Assembly (NCBI GenBank): GCA_004211905.1
Contig: SHBP01000010.1
Span: forward strand, 1-64,000
Source: SAR92 clade bacterium
Lineage (GTDB): Bacteria > Pseudomonadota > Gammaproteobacteria > Pseudomonadales > Porticoccaceae
Direction of reading: 5' to 3'
DNA: 64,000 bases
The position numbers and the translations under genes are program-made. Shown piece by piece: positions 26,938-35,893 of the stretch (position 1 is its first letter; each line of letters opens with the position of its first letter). A model generated the notes under the pieces. The model was given only the letters and a program-made list of their open reading frames with translations, ran no database searches and was not told where the DNA came from.

Positions 26938-28929
26938 CTAATCTATATTAACCATGCGGCCAGTAAGTACCTCTTTTAAAGAGTCAAGATGCTGCTCAAA
27001 GTTACGCCATTGCTCCAAGCCTCCTGTAAAAATAGGCTGACGAACCTGCTCAGAACTCGCAGAACGCACAGCTCTATCATTTTCATGAAATTGTACACAG
27101 GCTTCTTCAAATGGAAGCCCGCAATGATCCAGCAATTTTTTTACCTGGCCTTCAAGGTCTGTCACTACGTTTTCATAATTGACTGTCATTAATGACCCAG
27201 GCACGACCTGATGCCAATGGTCCAACAATCGCAAATAGTCCGCATAATAATTACCGATATCTTCCACACTGTAAGTAAAGCCCTGACCCTCAGCAAAGAG
27301 TTGCTTGAGGTTAGCAAAACAAGCGGCCATTGGCGCTCTTCTAGCATCAATAATTGTCGCTTTGGGTAAAATTGCTCTGATTAATCCAATATGCATGAAA
27401 TTATTGGGCAACTTATCGATAAAACGGGGTGAGCCACTCCGAAAAATAGAGCAACTATCAAGATATTGTTGGCCTAAATCAAAACGTTCGGTGTCGCTCA
27501 ATTCAGCCAGTAGCTTTGGGTAACGGCGAGTCTCTCCTTTTTTGCGACTGCCCTCTAATTGAGCAGCAATGCGACTAATAAAATGTAATTCTCCCGTGGC
27601 TTCCACTTGGGAATGGCTGGCCAGTATCTGCTCTATTAATGTTGAACCTGACCTTGGCAAACCAACAACAAAAATAGGACTAGGATCAGGGTTGCCACCA
27701 ACATTAAATGCCGACATAAATTTGTTATCACAAACAGCAACTGAGTCATCAACTCTGAGAGTATTGTCAGAGGAGTCATAACCACTGTAACGACGTTTTA
27801 TCTGATTGCCTAATGTATAGGCCTCAAAGGCGCCAGAATAGTCCTTATCATCCTCAAGAGCTTTACCAACTGCAAAGGCAAGGTGATACTTATCAGCATT
27901 ATCGTTCTCAATTGCATGCAACTGTTCCGTCATACTTTTAACTTCAGCAGCATTAAATTTAACCGTTTTTAGATTGGCCAAACTCCAGTACGCATCACCA
28001 TGAGTAGGGTCAGCCTTAATGGCACGGCGATACATTTCTGCAGCCTTTTCGCCACGCCCTGAGTAACGGAGCGAGTGCCCATAACTGGTCAAAATACTCA
28101 CTGAATTTGGAACAAGAGTAATAACATCTTCATAAACTGCATGTGCCTCTTCAAAACGACCGGCACTTGATGTGACTGCGGCATGAAGCGTTTTGTAGGC
28201 AATGCTATTTGGGTCAATCTCAATCAGACGATTGACTTCGACCATGGCTGCTTCAAATTTATCCTGTTTAGATAAAGCCAGGGCGTATTTGTGGCGAGCC
28301 ATATGATAATCAGGCGTCAACTCCAAACATCGTTTATAGAGTTGTACCGCTTCCTCCATAATACCCAGCTTATAGCCGATATCAGCGAGCAGGCGAATAG
28401 CATTGACATCAGTGGGGTGGATTTTTAAGTACTCTCTACAGACGCCCTCGGCGATACCAATTCTGCCAGAGGTAAATAATTCAGTTGCCTGCTTCAAAGC
28501 GGGATCAACTCCAATGGCTAAACGGGCGTGGGCATGAGCCTGAGCAGCACCCTCTTCATCCCCTTGTACCAAAAGCGCCTCCCCAAGCATGCGCCAAGCA
28601 CTTAAGAACCCAGAGTCTAGATCAACCGCTTTTTTTAACTCAATAATAGCGTTAGTTATCTGTCCACAGGTATTAAATGCTAAACCGATTTCATATCGCC
28701 CTTGAGCTACATTCGGCTCCAACACTAAGAATTCAGTAAGTGTCTTTATACTTGCTTGCGGTGATCCGGTTAGCCGCAGCGCAACACCTAACAAGAATAA
28801 GGCAGGAGGGAATCGCTTATTTATTTGAACAGCCTGTTCAGCGAGCCCCAAGGCTTCCGCCGGTTTGCCCTGTTGTAGCTTTTCTCGGGCCAATTCAACC
28901 AACCGCTTGAGCTCAGTTTGATCATTCAT
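26938..28929 (-). CDS. TPR-repeat protein with sulfotransferase domain
   Basis: This 663-residue cytoplasmic protein has about ten tetratricopeptide repeats over residues 1-385 (for example AEALGLAEQAVQINKRFPPA and GEKAAEMYRRAIKADPTHGDAYW). A sulfotransferase domain follows, with the 5'-phosphosulfate loop VGLPRSGSTLIEQILASHSQ near 425-445 and the second motif around DARRAPMAACFANLKQLF, in the place of the usual 3'-phosphate-binding Arg-x-P segment. Such TPR-sulfotransferase proteins are common in marine proteobacteria; a role in sulfating a peptide, lipid or glycan with PAPS is implied but the acceptor is not known. It is divergent from the alpha/beta hydrolase gene. Confidence 0.85.
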   Translation of the reverse strand: MNDQTELKRLVELAREKLQQGKPAEALGLAEQAVQINKRFPPALFLLGVALRLTGSPQASIKTLTEFLVLEPNVAQGRYEIGLAFNTCGQITNAIIELKKAVDLDSGFLSAWRMLGEALLVQGDEEGAAQAHAHARLAIGVDPALKQATELFTSGRIGIAEGVCREYLKIHPTDVNAIRLLADIGYKLGIMEEAVQLYKRCLELTPDYHMARHKYALALSKQDKFEAAMVEVNRLIEIDPNSIAYKTLHAAVTSSAGRFEEAHAVYEDVITLVPNSVSILTSYGHSLRYSGRGEKAAEMYRRAIKADPTHGDAYWSLANLKTVKFNAAEVKSMTEQLHAIENDNADKYHLAFAVGKALEDDKDYSGAFEAYTLGNQIKRRYSGYDSSDNTLRVDDSVAVCDNKFMSAFNVGGNPDPSPIFVVGLPRSGSTLIEQILASHSQVEATGELHFISRIAAQLEGSRKKGETRRYPKLLAELSDTERFDLGQQYLDSCSIFRSGSPRFIDKLPNNFMHIGLIRAILPKATIIDARRAPMAACFANLKQLFAEGQGFTYSVEDIGNYYADYLRLLDHWHQVVPGSLMTVNYENVVTDLEGQVKKLLDHCGLPFEEACVQFHENDRAVRSASSEQVRQPIFTGGLEQWRNFEQHLDSLKEVLTGRMVNID

Positions 28930-29109
28930 ATTAACTATCGCCTTATTACCTGATTAGTGAGCCTTTTGGAAATACAGCTAATCACAAAGAACTCTTTACG
29001 ATGCAGGTCAATACTATGAAAGAACTACCGTATAAAAGCAATTGTGTCATGGTAAGTGCCTAAACAGTTTTAGCATGGTAAAGTCATACAAAAATTTGAG
29101 GGAGGATTT

Positions 29110-30141
29110 ATGAAGTTAGCTAAATTTATTAGTATTCTTGCAGCATTAATAATAAACACTGCGCTAGCATCAGAGCTTCCAAACTCACTGCCAAATAACT
29201 TTGATTCTCTTGGCCCGACAGTCAAGCAATTAACGACAGAAACTGGACGCCAAATCCATTATGTGGATGACGGAGTAACAAACGCTCATCCTGTCGTTTT
29301 TACGGGGGGTCTGGGCACATCAGTTCGTGCAATACGCCTATTGGATTTCTTGAGAACCATGCGCCAAGACTTAAATATTCGCATGATTACCGTAGAACGT
29401 AATGGATTTGGTCAAACTCAATTTAACCCAAATTTAGATATGTCAGATTATGCCAAAGATGTTGAATACGTATTGGATCATCTGGACATCGATCATTTTT
29501 CTTTGTTTGGTATTTCTGGTGGGGGACCCTATACGGCCAAAATAGCTTCTCGTTTACATAAACGAGTACTGTCGATTCATATGGCTGCAACATCTCCATT
29601 AATTGGCCAGGCTGATTGGTGCTCGCCTGATCAAGGTACTAGCGGCTATAGTGATTTACTCGCCTACCCTATGCAGTTCTTCGGATTCCCTAAGTCAAGC
29701 TCGATGCACCAAGTAGAAGGTTTTCAGGATACCGCATTCGAAGAGGCCGCAAGAGCCCACAATCTGCGGGGGCAATCAGCTGATCCTGCACCACTTGAAC
29801 ATGAGATGGCACTTTATTGCAGTGAGGGAGCGATCGATACCTCTCACGTTAAATCTAAACTCTTTGTCTATCGTGGACAAGCCGATGAGTTGTTAAATAA
29901 TGAACCAAATGACGCCTGGCAAAAGCACTATCCTAAGGCAACCCTCTTTTTAAGAAACTATCCCGGAGAAGGACATGATGTCCAATACCGTCATCTGGAT
30001 CAAATATTGTTAGACCTGTCTGGTCAAAGTTCAAAGATCTTAATATGCAAAGATGGCGATCAAAAAATGATTAGCCCGCTTGCACAACAGAAACTAATGC
30101 CTCGTGAATATAAACTCGGCCTCTGCCAATGGGACAATTAA
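29110..30141 (+). CDS. Secreted alpha/beta hydrolase
   Basis: This 343-residue protein starts with a signal peptide (FISILAALIINTALAS) and has the alpha/beta-hydrolase core: nucleophile elbow FGISGGGPYT with the central serine, acid region near FVYRGQADEL and catalytic histidine in EGHDVQYRH. GGAGG, 7 bp before ATG, is the ribosome site. It precedes the betaine aldehyde dehydrogenase gene by 37 bp. The substrate cannot be read; an ester of choline or a related compound would be a logical partner for the next gene but is speculation. Confidence 0.78.
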   Translation: MKLAKFISILAALIINTALASELPNSLPNNFDSLGPTVKQLTTETGRQIHYVDDGVTNAHPVVFTGGLGTSVRAIRLLDFLRTMRQDLNIRMITVERNGFGQTQFNPNLDMSDYAKDVEYVLDHLDIDHFSLFGISGGGPYTAKIASRLHKRVLSIHMAATSPLIGQADWCSPDQGTSGYSDLLAYPMQFFGFPKSSSMHQVEGFQDTAFEEAARAHNLRGQSADPAPLEHEMALYCSEGAIDTSHVKSKLFVYRGQADELLNNEPNDAWQKHYPKATLFLRNYPGEGHDVQYRHLDQILLDLSGQSSKILICKDGDQKMISPLAQQKLMPREYKLGLCQWDN

Positions 30142-30178
30142 GTTTGGACCTAAGTAAAACTAATAATTGGAGTTTGTT

Positions 30179-31633
30179 ATGATCACTCAACCCGCTGCTA
30201 GCCATTTTATCGACGGTGAATATGTAGAAGATTCCAGTGGCACGCCAATTAATGTCATCTACCCAGCAACTGGAGAGATCATTGGCAAAGTATATTCAGC
30301 AACTCCAGCCATTATTGAAAGGGCCATTGAAAGTGGCACTAAGGCACAAAAAGCCTGGGCACGACTCTCTGGGACCGAGCGTGGCCGAGTATTAAATCGT
30401 GCCGCTTCAATTATTCGAGAGCGAAACTACGATCTATCTGTTTTAGAGACCTATGATACCGGCAAACCAATCTCTGAAACTCTCTACGCCGATGCTACAA
30501 GCGCAGCGGATGCATTAGAATATTTCGGTGGTTTGGCCGGATCGATTACCGGGGAGCATATTCCTCTGCCGGACGGAAATTGGGCCTATACGCGCCGCGA
30601 ACCATTGGGGCTGTGCGTTGGAATTGGCGCCTGGAACTATCCGACTCAGATTGCATGCTGGAAAGGAGCGCCCGCTCTTGCCTGTGGTAATGCCATGATC
30701 TTCAAACCCTCAGAAGTTACCCCTCTATGTGCTCTAAAAATAGCTGAAATTCTTATCGAAGCAGGACTGCCCCCAGGTTTATATAATGTTATTCAAGGTT
30801 TAGGAGATGTGGGCGCCACACTGGTCTCTGAACCTCGTGTGGATAAAGTTTCATTAACTGGATCAGTTCCCACTGGTCGTAAGGTCTATGCCTCAGCCGC
30901 CTCGCAAATGAAACATGTAACTATGGAATTAGGCGGGAAATCTCCATTGATAATCTTTGATGATGCAGATCTTGAAAACGCAGTGAGTGGTGCAATTTTG
31001 GCTAATTTCTACTCAACGGGTCAGATCTGTTCAAATGGAACTCGTGTCTTTGTTCAGCGAAAAATCCAAGATGCTTTTCTTAAGCGTTTGGTTGAACGCT
31101 TAGGTCAAGCAGTCATTGGTGATCCGCAAGATGAGGCTACAAATTTCGGGCCGATGGTAAGCCAGAGACAACTGGACATAGTGCTCGAATATTTTGAGAA
31201 AGCTAAAAGTGAGGGTGCTCGACTGATTACTGGAGGAAAGCCTATCGCTGGCGATGGTTTCTTTATAGAACCTACAGTTTTTGCCGATGTGACCGATGAT
31301 ATGACCATTGCATGTGAGGAGGTTTTTGGGCCTCTAATGTCAGTGTTAACCTTTGATGCCGAAAAAGAAGTCATCACAAGAGCTAATGCGACAGAATTTG
31401 GGCTAGCGGCGGGTGTCTTTACTGCAGATCTAAGTAGAGGCCACAGAATGGTCGATGCTCTAGATGCCGGCACTTGCTTTATTAATTCCTATAATGACGC
31501 TCCTGTTGAAGTACCTTTTGGTGGTGTGAAGATGTCCGGGGTGGGTCGAGAAAATTCAAAAGCCGCCATCACACATTATTCGCAGTTAAAATCTGTATTT
31601 GTGCGCATGGATGATATGGAATCTCCCTTTTGA
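30179..31633 (+). CDS. betB: Betaine aldehyde dehydrogenase
   Basis: The start is ATG 30179 with GGAG 7 bp upstream; an in-frame TTG at 30167 is less likely. The 484-residue NAD-dependent aldehyde dehydrogenase has [15 protein letters not shown], the nucleotide-binding [11 protein letters not shown], catalytic Glu in [10 protein letters not shown] and catalytic Cys in [16 protein letters not shown], all like BetB. It oxidises betaine aldehyde to glycine betaine, the same end product as the carnitine route. A choline dehydrogenase gene is not present in the window. A strong terminator follows. Confidence 0.88.
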   Translation: MITQPAASHFIDGEYVEDSSGTPINVIYPATGEIIGKVYSATPAIIERAIESGTKAQKAWARLSGTERGRVLNRAASIIRERNYDLSVLETYDTGKPISETLYADATSAADALEYFGGLAGSITGEHIPLPDGNWAYTRREPLGLCVGIGAWNYPTQIACWKGAPALACGNAMIFKPSEVTPLCALKIAEILIEAGLPPGLYNVIQGLGDVGATLVSEPRVDKVSLTGSVPTGRKVYASAASQMKHVTMELGGKSPLIIFDDADLENAVSGAILANFYSTGQICSNGTRVFVQRKIQDAFLKRLVERLGQAVIGDPQDEATNFGPMVSQRQLDIVLEYFEKAKSEGARLITGGKPIAGDGFFIEPTVFADVTDDMTIACEEVFGPLMSVLTFDAEKEVITRANATEFGLAAGVFTADLSRGHRMVDALDAGTCFINSYNDAPVEVPFGGVKMSGVGRENSKAAITHYSQLKSVFVRMDDMESPF

Positions 31634-31799
31634 ACTTTATGATATCTACCGCAAATTCTAATCATTAGGCACCTTATACGCCTAATTTCTGAAACGAATT
31701 GAACTATTCTCAGAAAACCTGTCAAAGAATAGGCAAGCATTGCTTGTATATTCTCCCCCGAGATAGAAAGTAAGTTTTAGTCTTCAATTATTGAAACAA

Positions 31800-31831
31800 C
31801 CCCGGCCAACTAAATGGCTGGGGTTTTTTTT
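31800..31831 (+). terminator. Rho-independent terminator after betB
   Basis: CCCCGGCCA (31800-31808) pairs with TGGCTGGGG (31815-31823) with one G-T wobble and a 6 nt loop, followed by eight T residues. Confidence 0.9.
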
Positions 31832-31963
31832 GCTTGATGAGTATCGCCTTTTCTGAAAAAACCATGACTGCTATCTAATTTCATAGTTGTGTAGGCATAA
31901 AAGGTAATGTTAATGTCACTGGTAAAAATAATGCTTAACGGTAATATCTCTCTGGAGCAAAGA

Positions 31964-33172
31964 ATGGATTTTTTAAAATTTGTGGCCCTTTCTTCTATTA
32001 CATTACTTCTGGGGCTCCAGTCCTCTGGAGGTTTTGCCCACGATACCGCTTACGCACCAAAGCCTTCTAACCAACGAGCTATCGAGTTCCCAGATACTGA
32101 GACGTATAAAACCTTAGCGGTTGATCTTCATATTCATAGTGTTTTCTCCGATGGACACGTATGGCCAAATATTAGAGTTGCAGAGGCTCAGCAAGACGGT
32201 TTAGATGCTATTGCCATGACTGAGCACCTAGAGTGGCAACCTCATCTTGCCGATATTCCACATCCCGATCGCAATCGTTCCTATCAGGAGGCTGCAGAAT
32301 CAGCGAAAGGATCTGATCTAATAGTACTTAGTGGTAGTGAAATTACTCGCTATCTACCTGCAGGTCATATCAATGCAATATTTATCAATGATGCTAATAA
32401 ATTAATTAACGTGAAAGGTGCCGCTAGAAATTCTACCGACACAGAGATATTCGGTAAGGCAGCAATTAAATGGCCTGCACAAAGTGCCGTCGAAGCTGCC
32501 CATAAGCAAGGCGCATTTATGTTTTGGAATCATCCAAACTGGTCAAATCGAGAAACATCCGGTATCACAAAAATAAACACTTTCCACGCGAAAAATGCCA
32601 AAGAAGGCAAACTTCATGGAATCGAAGTGGCCAACACTCACTGGTATGCTGAAGCTGCTTTTCAGACGGCTCTTGATTATGATTTAACGCTCATTGGTAC
32701 CTCTGATGTGCACGATCTTATTGATTGGGATTATCTACCCCATGAAGGTGGCCATCGCCCAGTAACCTTAGTTTTCGCTAAGGAAAAGACTGCTGATTCC
32801 ATAAAGGAAGCGCTTTTTGCTCGACGCACCGCTGTATGGTTCAAAAACCTTTTAATTGGCCGCGAGAAAGACTTGGGCCCTTTATTAGACGCGAGCTTAG
32901 AAGTAAAAAGTATGAAATATCAAACAGATACTGTGATCGCAGAGATTGAAATCGAAAACAGCTCAGATGCTAACTTTGATGCACGTTATACAGGACCTTA
33001 TAGTCTAGGACTTTCCAGTGACCGATTTCAGCTACCTGCGCATAGCACAACGGTTATCGAGGTTAAACCAGGGAAACGCCTAGAAGCTCTTGAGTTACCA
33101 ATTACTTTAGAAAACACTCTAGTAACACCAGAGACTCACGCTACGATGGTATTGAAAGCGGCGCTGAAGTAA
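31964..33172 (+). CDS. Secreted Sb-PDE/PHP-domain phosphoesterase
   Basis: The start at ATG 31964 is favoured by GGAG 6 bp upstream and by the signal peptide that follows it (FVALSSITLLLGLQSSGGFA); the frame is open 19 codons further 5'. The 402-residue protein has a PHP-fold metal site: VDLHIHSVFSDGHVWP, AMTEHLEWQPH, FMFWNHPNW and IGTSDVHDL. These match Sb-PDE-type phosphodiesterases, periplasmic enzymes first known from organophosphate-degrading Sphingobium. The natural substrate is probably a phosphodiester nutrient. It stands between terminators and does not seem to belong to the glucan locus. Confidence 0.75.
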   Translation: MDFLKFVALSSITLLLGLQSSGGFAHDTAYAPKPSNQRAIEFPDTETYKTLAVDLHIHSVFSDGHVWPNIRVAEAQQDGLDAIAMTEHLEWQPHLADIPHPDRNRSYQEAAESAKGSDLIVLSGSEITRYLPAGHINAIFINDANKLINVKGAARNSTDTEIFGKAAIKWPAQSAVEAAHKQGAFMFWNHPNWSNRETSGITKINTFHAKNAKEGKLHGIEVANTHWYAEAAFQTALDYDLTLIGTSDVHDLIDWDYLPHEGGHRPVTLVFAKEKTADSIKEALFARRTAVWFKNLLIGREKDLGPLLDASLEVKSMKYQTDTVIAEIEIENSSDANFDARYTGPYSLGLSSDRFQLPAHSTTVIEVKPGKRLEALELPITLENTLVTPETHATMVLKAALK

Positions 33173-33308
33173 GCGCTGGCAATAGATTTTTCTATTATGC
33201 TTAAAATGTTTTAACGTGTGATGGACTTTCTGAAACACGACTGTAAGCATTCTCCAATAAATTTTTTAGCAACCGATACCTCGGTTAATACTTCAAAAGG
33301 AATGGCAC

Positions 33309-33830
33309 TTGAACCACGCAAAAATTCTCAACTTATCAATCAGCAGTTTACTTCTTTTGTCCTCATTAGGTTTTGCAAACTCTCTTGAGGTAAAAGATAA
33401 AAATCCTTGCTTATCAACTGATCCTGCTCTTGGTGATTCAGCCTTTTGGGCAAGTAAAGCCGTTGAGCAATTCGCCGATGGCAGGTTTACCGATGCTGTA
33501 AATACGGTTGATGCCTGTTTTGCTCAGTGGGGTCCAGAAGCAGGACAACAGCAGAAAAAACTACATAAAAAACGTAATAGCTGCCCTCCGACAGGAAAGG
33601 TTAAGCCCAGAATAAAACGTAAAATAGAAAAAGATTACTTGATGAATGACGTTTCGATGGCTCTCTGGGCGAAAGCTCGCTCTCAGCATGAACTCGGACA
33701 CATCGATTTAGCAAAACAAACTTATGGTCAGTGCGTATACATGACCTGTGGCCGAGCTTGGGACCCCAAAGGGTGGTTTTGGAGTCCAGCCAAGGATTGT
33801 GCCGATAAAGCAAGGGCACTTTTAAAATAA
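33309..33830 (+). CDS. Hypothetical secreted cysteine-containing protein
   Basis: The gene probably starts at TTG 33309, with AAAGGA 10 bp before it; the ATG at 33302 is in another frame. The 173-residue product has a signal peptide (NLSISSLLLLSSLGFANS) and six cysteines after it. Two helical pairs resemble single TPR units (FWASKAVEQFADGRFTDAV and ALWAKARSQHELGHIDLA). It may be periplasmic and disulfide-bonded. I do not recognise a family. It converges on the GH17 lipoprotein gene 43 bp further on. Confidence 0.6.
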   Translation: MNHAKILNLSISSLLLLSSLGFANSLEVKDKNPCLSTDPALGDSAFWASKAVEQFADGRFTDAVNTVDACFAQWGPEAGQQQKKLHKKRNSCPPTGKVKPRIKRKIEKDYLMNDVSMALWAKARSQHELGHIDLAKQTYGQCVYMTCGRAWDPKGWFWSPAKDCADKARALLK

Positions 33831-33873
33831 TGCAAACTACATAGGACCTAACTGATGCTGGTTTGGCCTCGCG

Positions 33874-35763
33874 TTATTTCTGTGTATAGTAAATGTTCTT
33901 AATATAAATGTGCTCTTTATTCCCAGGCGACTGGCTTAGTAAAGAAAGAATACCAGTAACATCTATCATTTCACTGTCATTCCTGAACAAAGAAATTGGC
34001 AATTTATACCGCCTCCATTGATCAGATAATGGGTAGTCAGTTCCCTTACCAAATGGAAGTAAACTATTGATTTGGTCTCCATTTAGGAAGCGTCCAGTTT
34101 GGAATCCGATATTAAAGCTTATGGTATTGTCGCCGCGAATATCAAAGTGTAAATACCCTGATTTAAATTGCGATAAATTTTCACCCACATCTGCCTGAAA
34201 TTCGAGACTTGTTCCCCACCAATCACTGGTTCTTGTCGCAATTTCTATAATGCCTTGAGGGGACATTTGAATACTCACCGTTCCTTCCCAAGGTATCAAC
34301 TTTAAAATTGCACTCGGATAAGACATATCAGTTGAAGCGTTGGGATCCAAGTCTCTATTTGATACGACATAAGTGTTTGCTGTAATGACTTGCCCGGGAG
34401 CTACGCTGTCATTGACTGAGGTAATTTTGCGGACTGGCATAGTACTCTTGAAAGGAGGATTGAGAACATCATCTAGCATCGCTGTCAGATCGCCCCCATA
34501 ACTCTTTACTAGCGGTCTATTATCTCGAGTTAAGCCACTTAAACTTCCATCATCTACCAAATCCCAAAGGGTATATTTAACTTCATTGTTTAATCTAATC
34601 AATCCAAAATGATTCTCTGAGCCACCACCATCAGATGCATCTTTCCATTGCTCATCAAACACTTCAAAGTAAAACAATGACATCCCCACCTGATCAGTCC
34701 ACTCCCGCATATAATGATAAAACCATTTTTGTTTATACTCATCAGACGCTTTAGACCCACTTGCTCCATATGCCGCGCTGTCAGAGGAGGCCCAACCGGC
34801 TTCACCAATATGAATTGGCTTATCAATACCTAAACTTGTTACATAATCTGCAACACCTTGATACTGGGACTGTGCATATTTAACTGCGCGTTTCATAGTT
34901 GCCTGAATCATTTCTTGCTTACTCAGGCCTTCCTCCGCGGGAAGAACACCCCAAAAGTCTTGGTTATAAAAAGAATCATGATATGGATAAGTGTGGACTG
35001 ATAAGAAATCGACCGCGTTAATCAATGAGACTAGATCCTCAGTATGGTAGACCGATGATCCTCCACCCCAGGATTCGTAGTTATCTGAACTAGTAATCCA
35101 AATATCTGAATTCAGTTGCCCCGTACTTTTCAATGTTTGCAAATAGTTAACCCATTTAAGAATCGTCTTGGGATAAACAAAGTAATTAACTGCCCACTGA
35201 ACCATGGCCTCATTACCCACCGCAATAACTTTAACAATATCGGGGTACTCGTTTGCCAATGCCACAGCCGTCTCTATCTCAGCAGTATTCTTTTCAATAT
35301 CACCCTTATGGTGATCTGTACCATGCCTCCAAGACCCTTGGGCCTCAACCCATGCACCGAGCATTACATACATTTCAAAATTAGGATCAGCGTTTTTAAG
35401 TACTCTTATTGCAGCCAAAAGATCAGGTGCCAGGGGAAATTGGGACGTGTTATAAGTGCGTAAGACTTTGACTCCCATTGCGGAAAGAATTTTCAAATCT
35501 TCTATTAATTGTTCTTGAGAGGGTGCAACTTCACGACTTTTACCCCTGTAACCACCATAGGAAAAAGCAGGATAATTAGGGTTGCCCAATATTTGGGCCG
35601 CAGTCGGGTTTTCTATAGACGGCTCTTGAATAATATCGTCACTACAAGCGGCCAAAAACCAGACTGTTATGCTTAAAGTGATGAATTTTAAAAATTTAGT
35701 CACAGTTTTTGCTACCCTCATTATCAAATTTAAAGTCGTTAACAAATATTTTGCGATGCCCAT
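33874..35763 (-). CDS. Secreted GH17 beta-1,3-glucanase lipoprotein with C-terminal binding-like domain
   Basis: Start choice is uncertain: ATG 35763 is used here; ATG 35721 would give a more normal 26-residue lipoprotein signal (TLSITVWFLAAC), but neither has a strong ribosome site. The GH17 barrel covers about 60-430, opening with AFSYGGYRGKSREVAPS, with acid/base Glu in IAVGNEAMVQW (residue 185) and nucleophile Glu in HIGEAGWASSD (residue 321). The last 180 residues form a beta-sandwich resembling ExoP/CBM-like modules (TSDWWGTSLEFQ, YLHFDIRGDNTISF). GH17 enzymes cut or rearrange beta-1,3-glucan. It is divergent from the GH-A enzyme and sugar carrier. Confidence 0.87.
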   Translation of the reverse strand: MGIAKYLLTTLNLIMRVAKTVTKFLKFITLSITVWFLAACSDDIIQEPSIENPTAAQILGNPNYPAFSYGGYRGKSREVAPSQEQLIEDLKILSAMGVKVLRTYNTSQFPLAPDLLAAIRVLKNADPNFEMYVMLGAWVEAQGSWRHGTDHHKGDIEKNTAEIETAVALANEYPDIVKVIAVGNEAMVQWAVNYFVYPKTILKWVNYLQTLKSTGQLNSDIWITSSDNYESWGGGSSVYHTEDLVSLINAVDFLSVHTYPYHDSFYNQDFWGVLPAEEGLSKQEMIQATMKRAVKYAQSQYQGVADYVTSLGIDKPIHIGEAGWASSDSAAYGASGSKASDEYKQKWFYHYMREWTDQVGMSLFYFEVFDEQWKDASDGGGSENHFGLIRLNNEVKYTLWDLVDDGSLSGLTRDNRPLVKSYGGDLTAMLDDVLNPPFKSTMPVRKITSVNDSVAPGQVITANTYVVSNRDLDPNASTDMSYPSAILKLIPWEGTVSIQMSPQGIIEIATRTSDWWGTSLEFQADVGENLSQFKSGYLHFDIRGDNTISFNIGFQTGRFLNGDQINSLLPFGKGTDYPLSDQWRRYKLPISLFRNDSEMIDVTGILSLLSQSPGNKEHIYIKNIYYTQK

Positions 35764-35772
35764 TATAGTGCG

Positions 35773-35831
35773 CCCCACTCAATCAACTATCTGATTATCG
35801 ACAAAAGCATGTCTTTTATCGATGAGTGGGG
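35773..35831. promoter_or_regulatory. Nested inverted repeats in GH17/GH-A divergent promoter
   Basis: CCCCACTCA (35773-35781) pairs perfectly with TGAGTGGGG (35823-35831). Inside it ATCGACAAAAG (35797-35807) pairs 10 of 11 with CTTTTATCGAT (35813-35823) over a 5 nt loop. The region lies between two divergent glucanase genes 130 bp apart, so it is a good operator candidate for this locus. Confidence 0.5.
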
Positions 35832-35893
35832 GTCCACCCAAGAACTAATTGTCATAAAATAATTTTTAGTTCGCGCCAGTTAGGTAACGTTGC

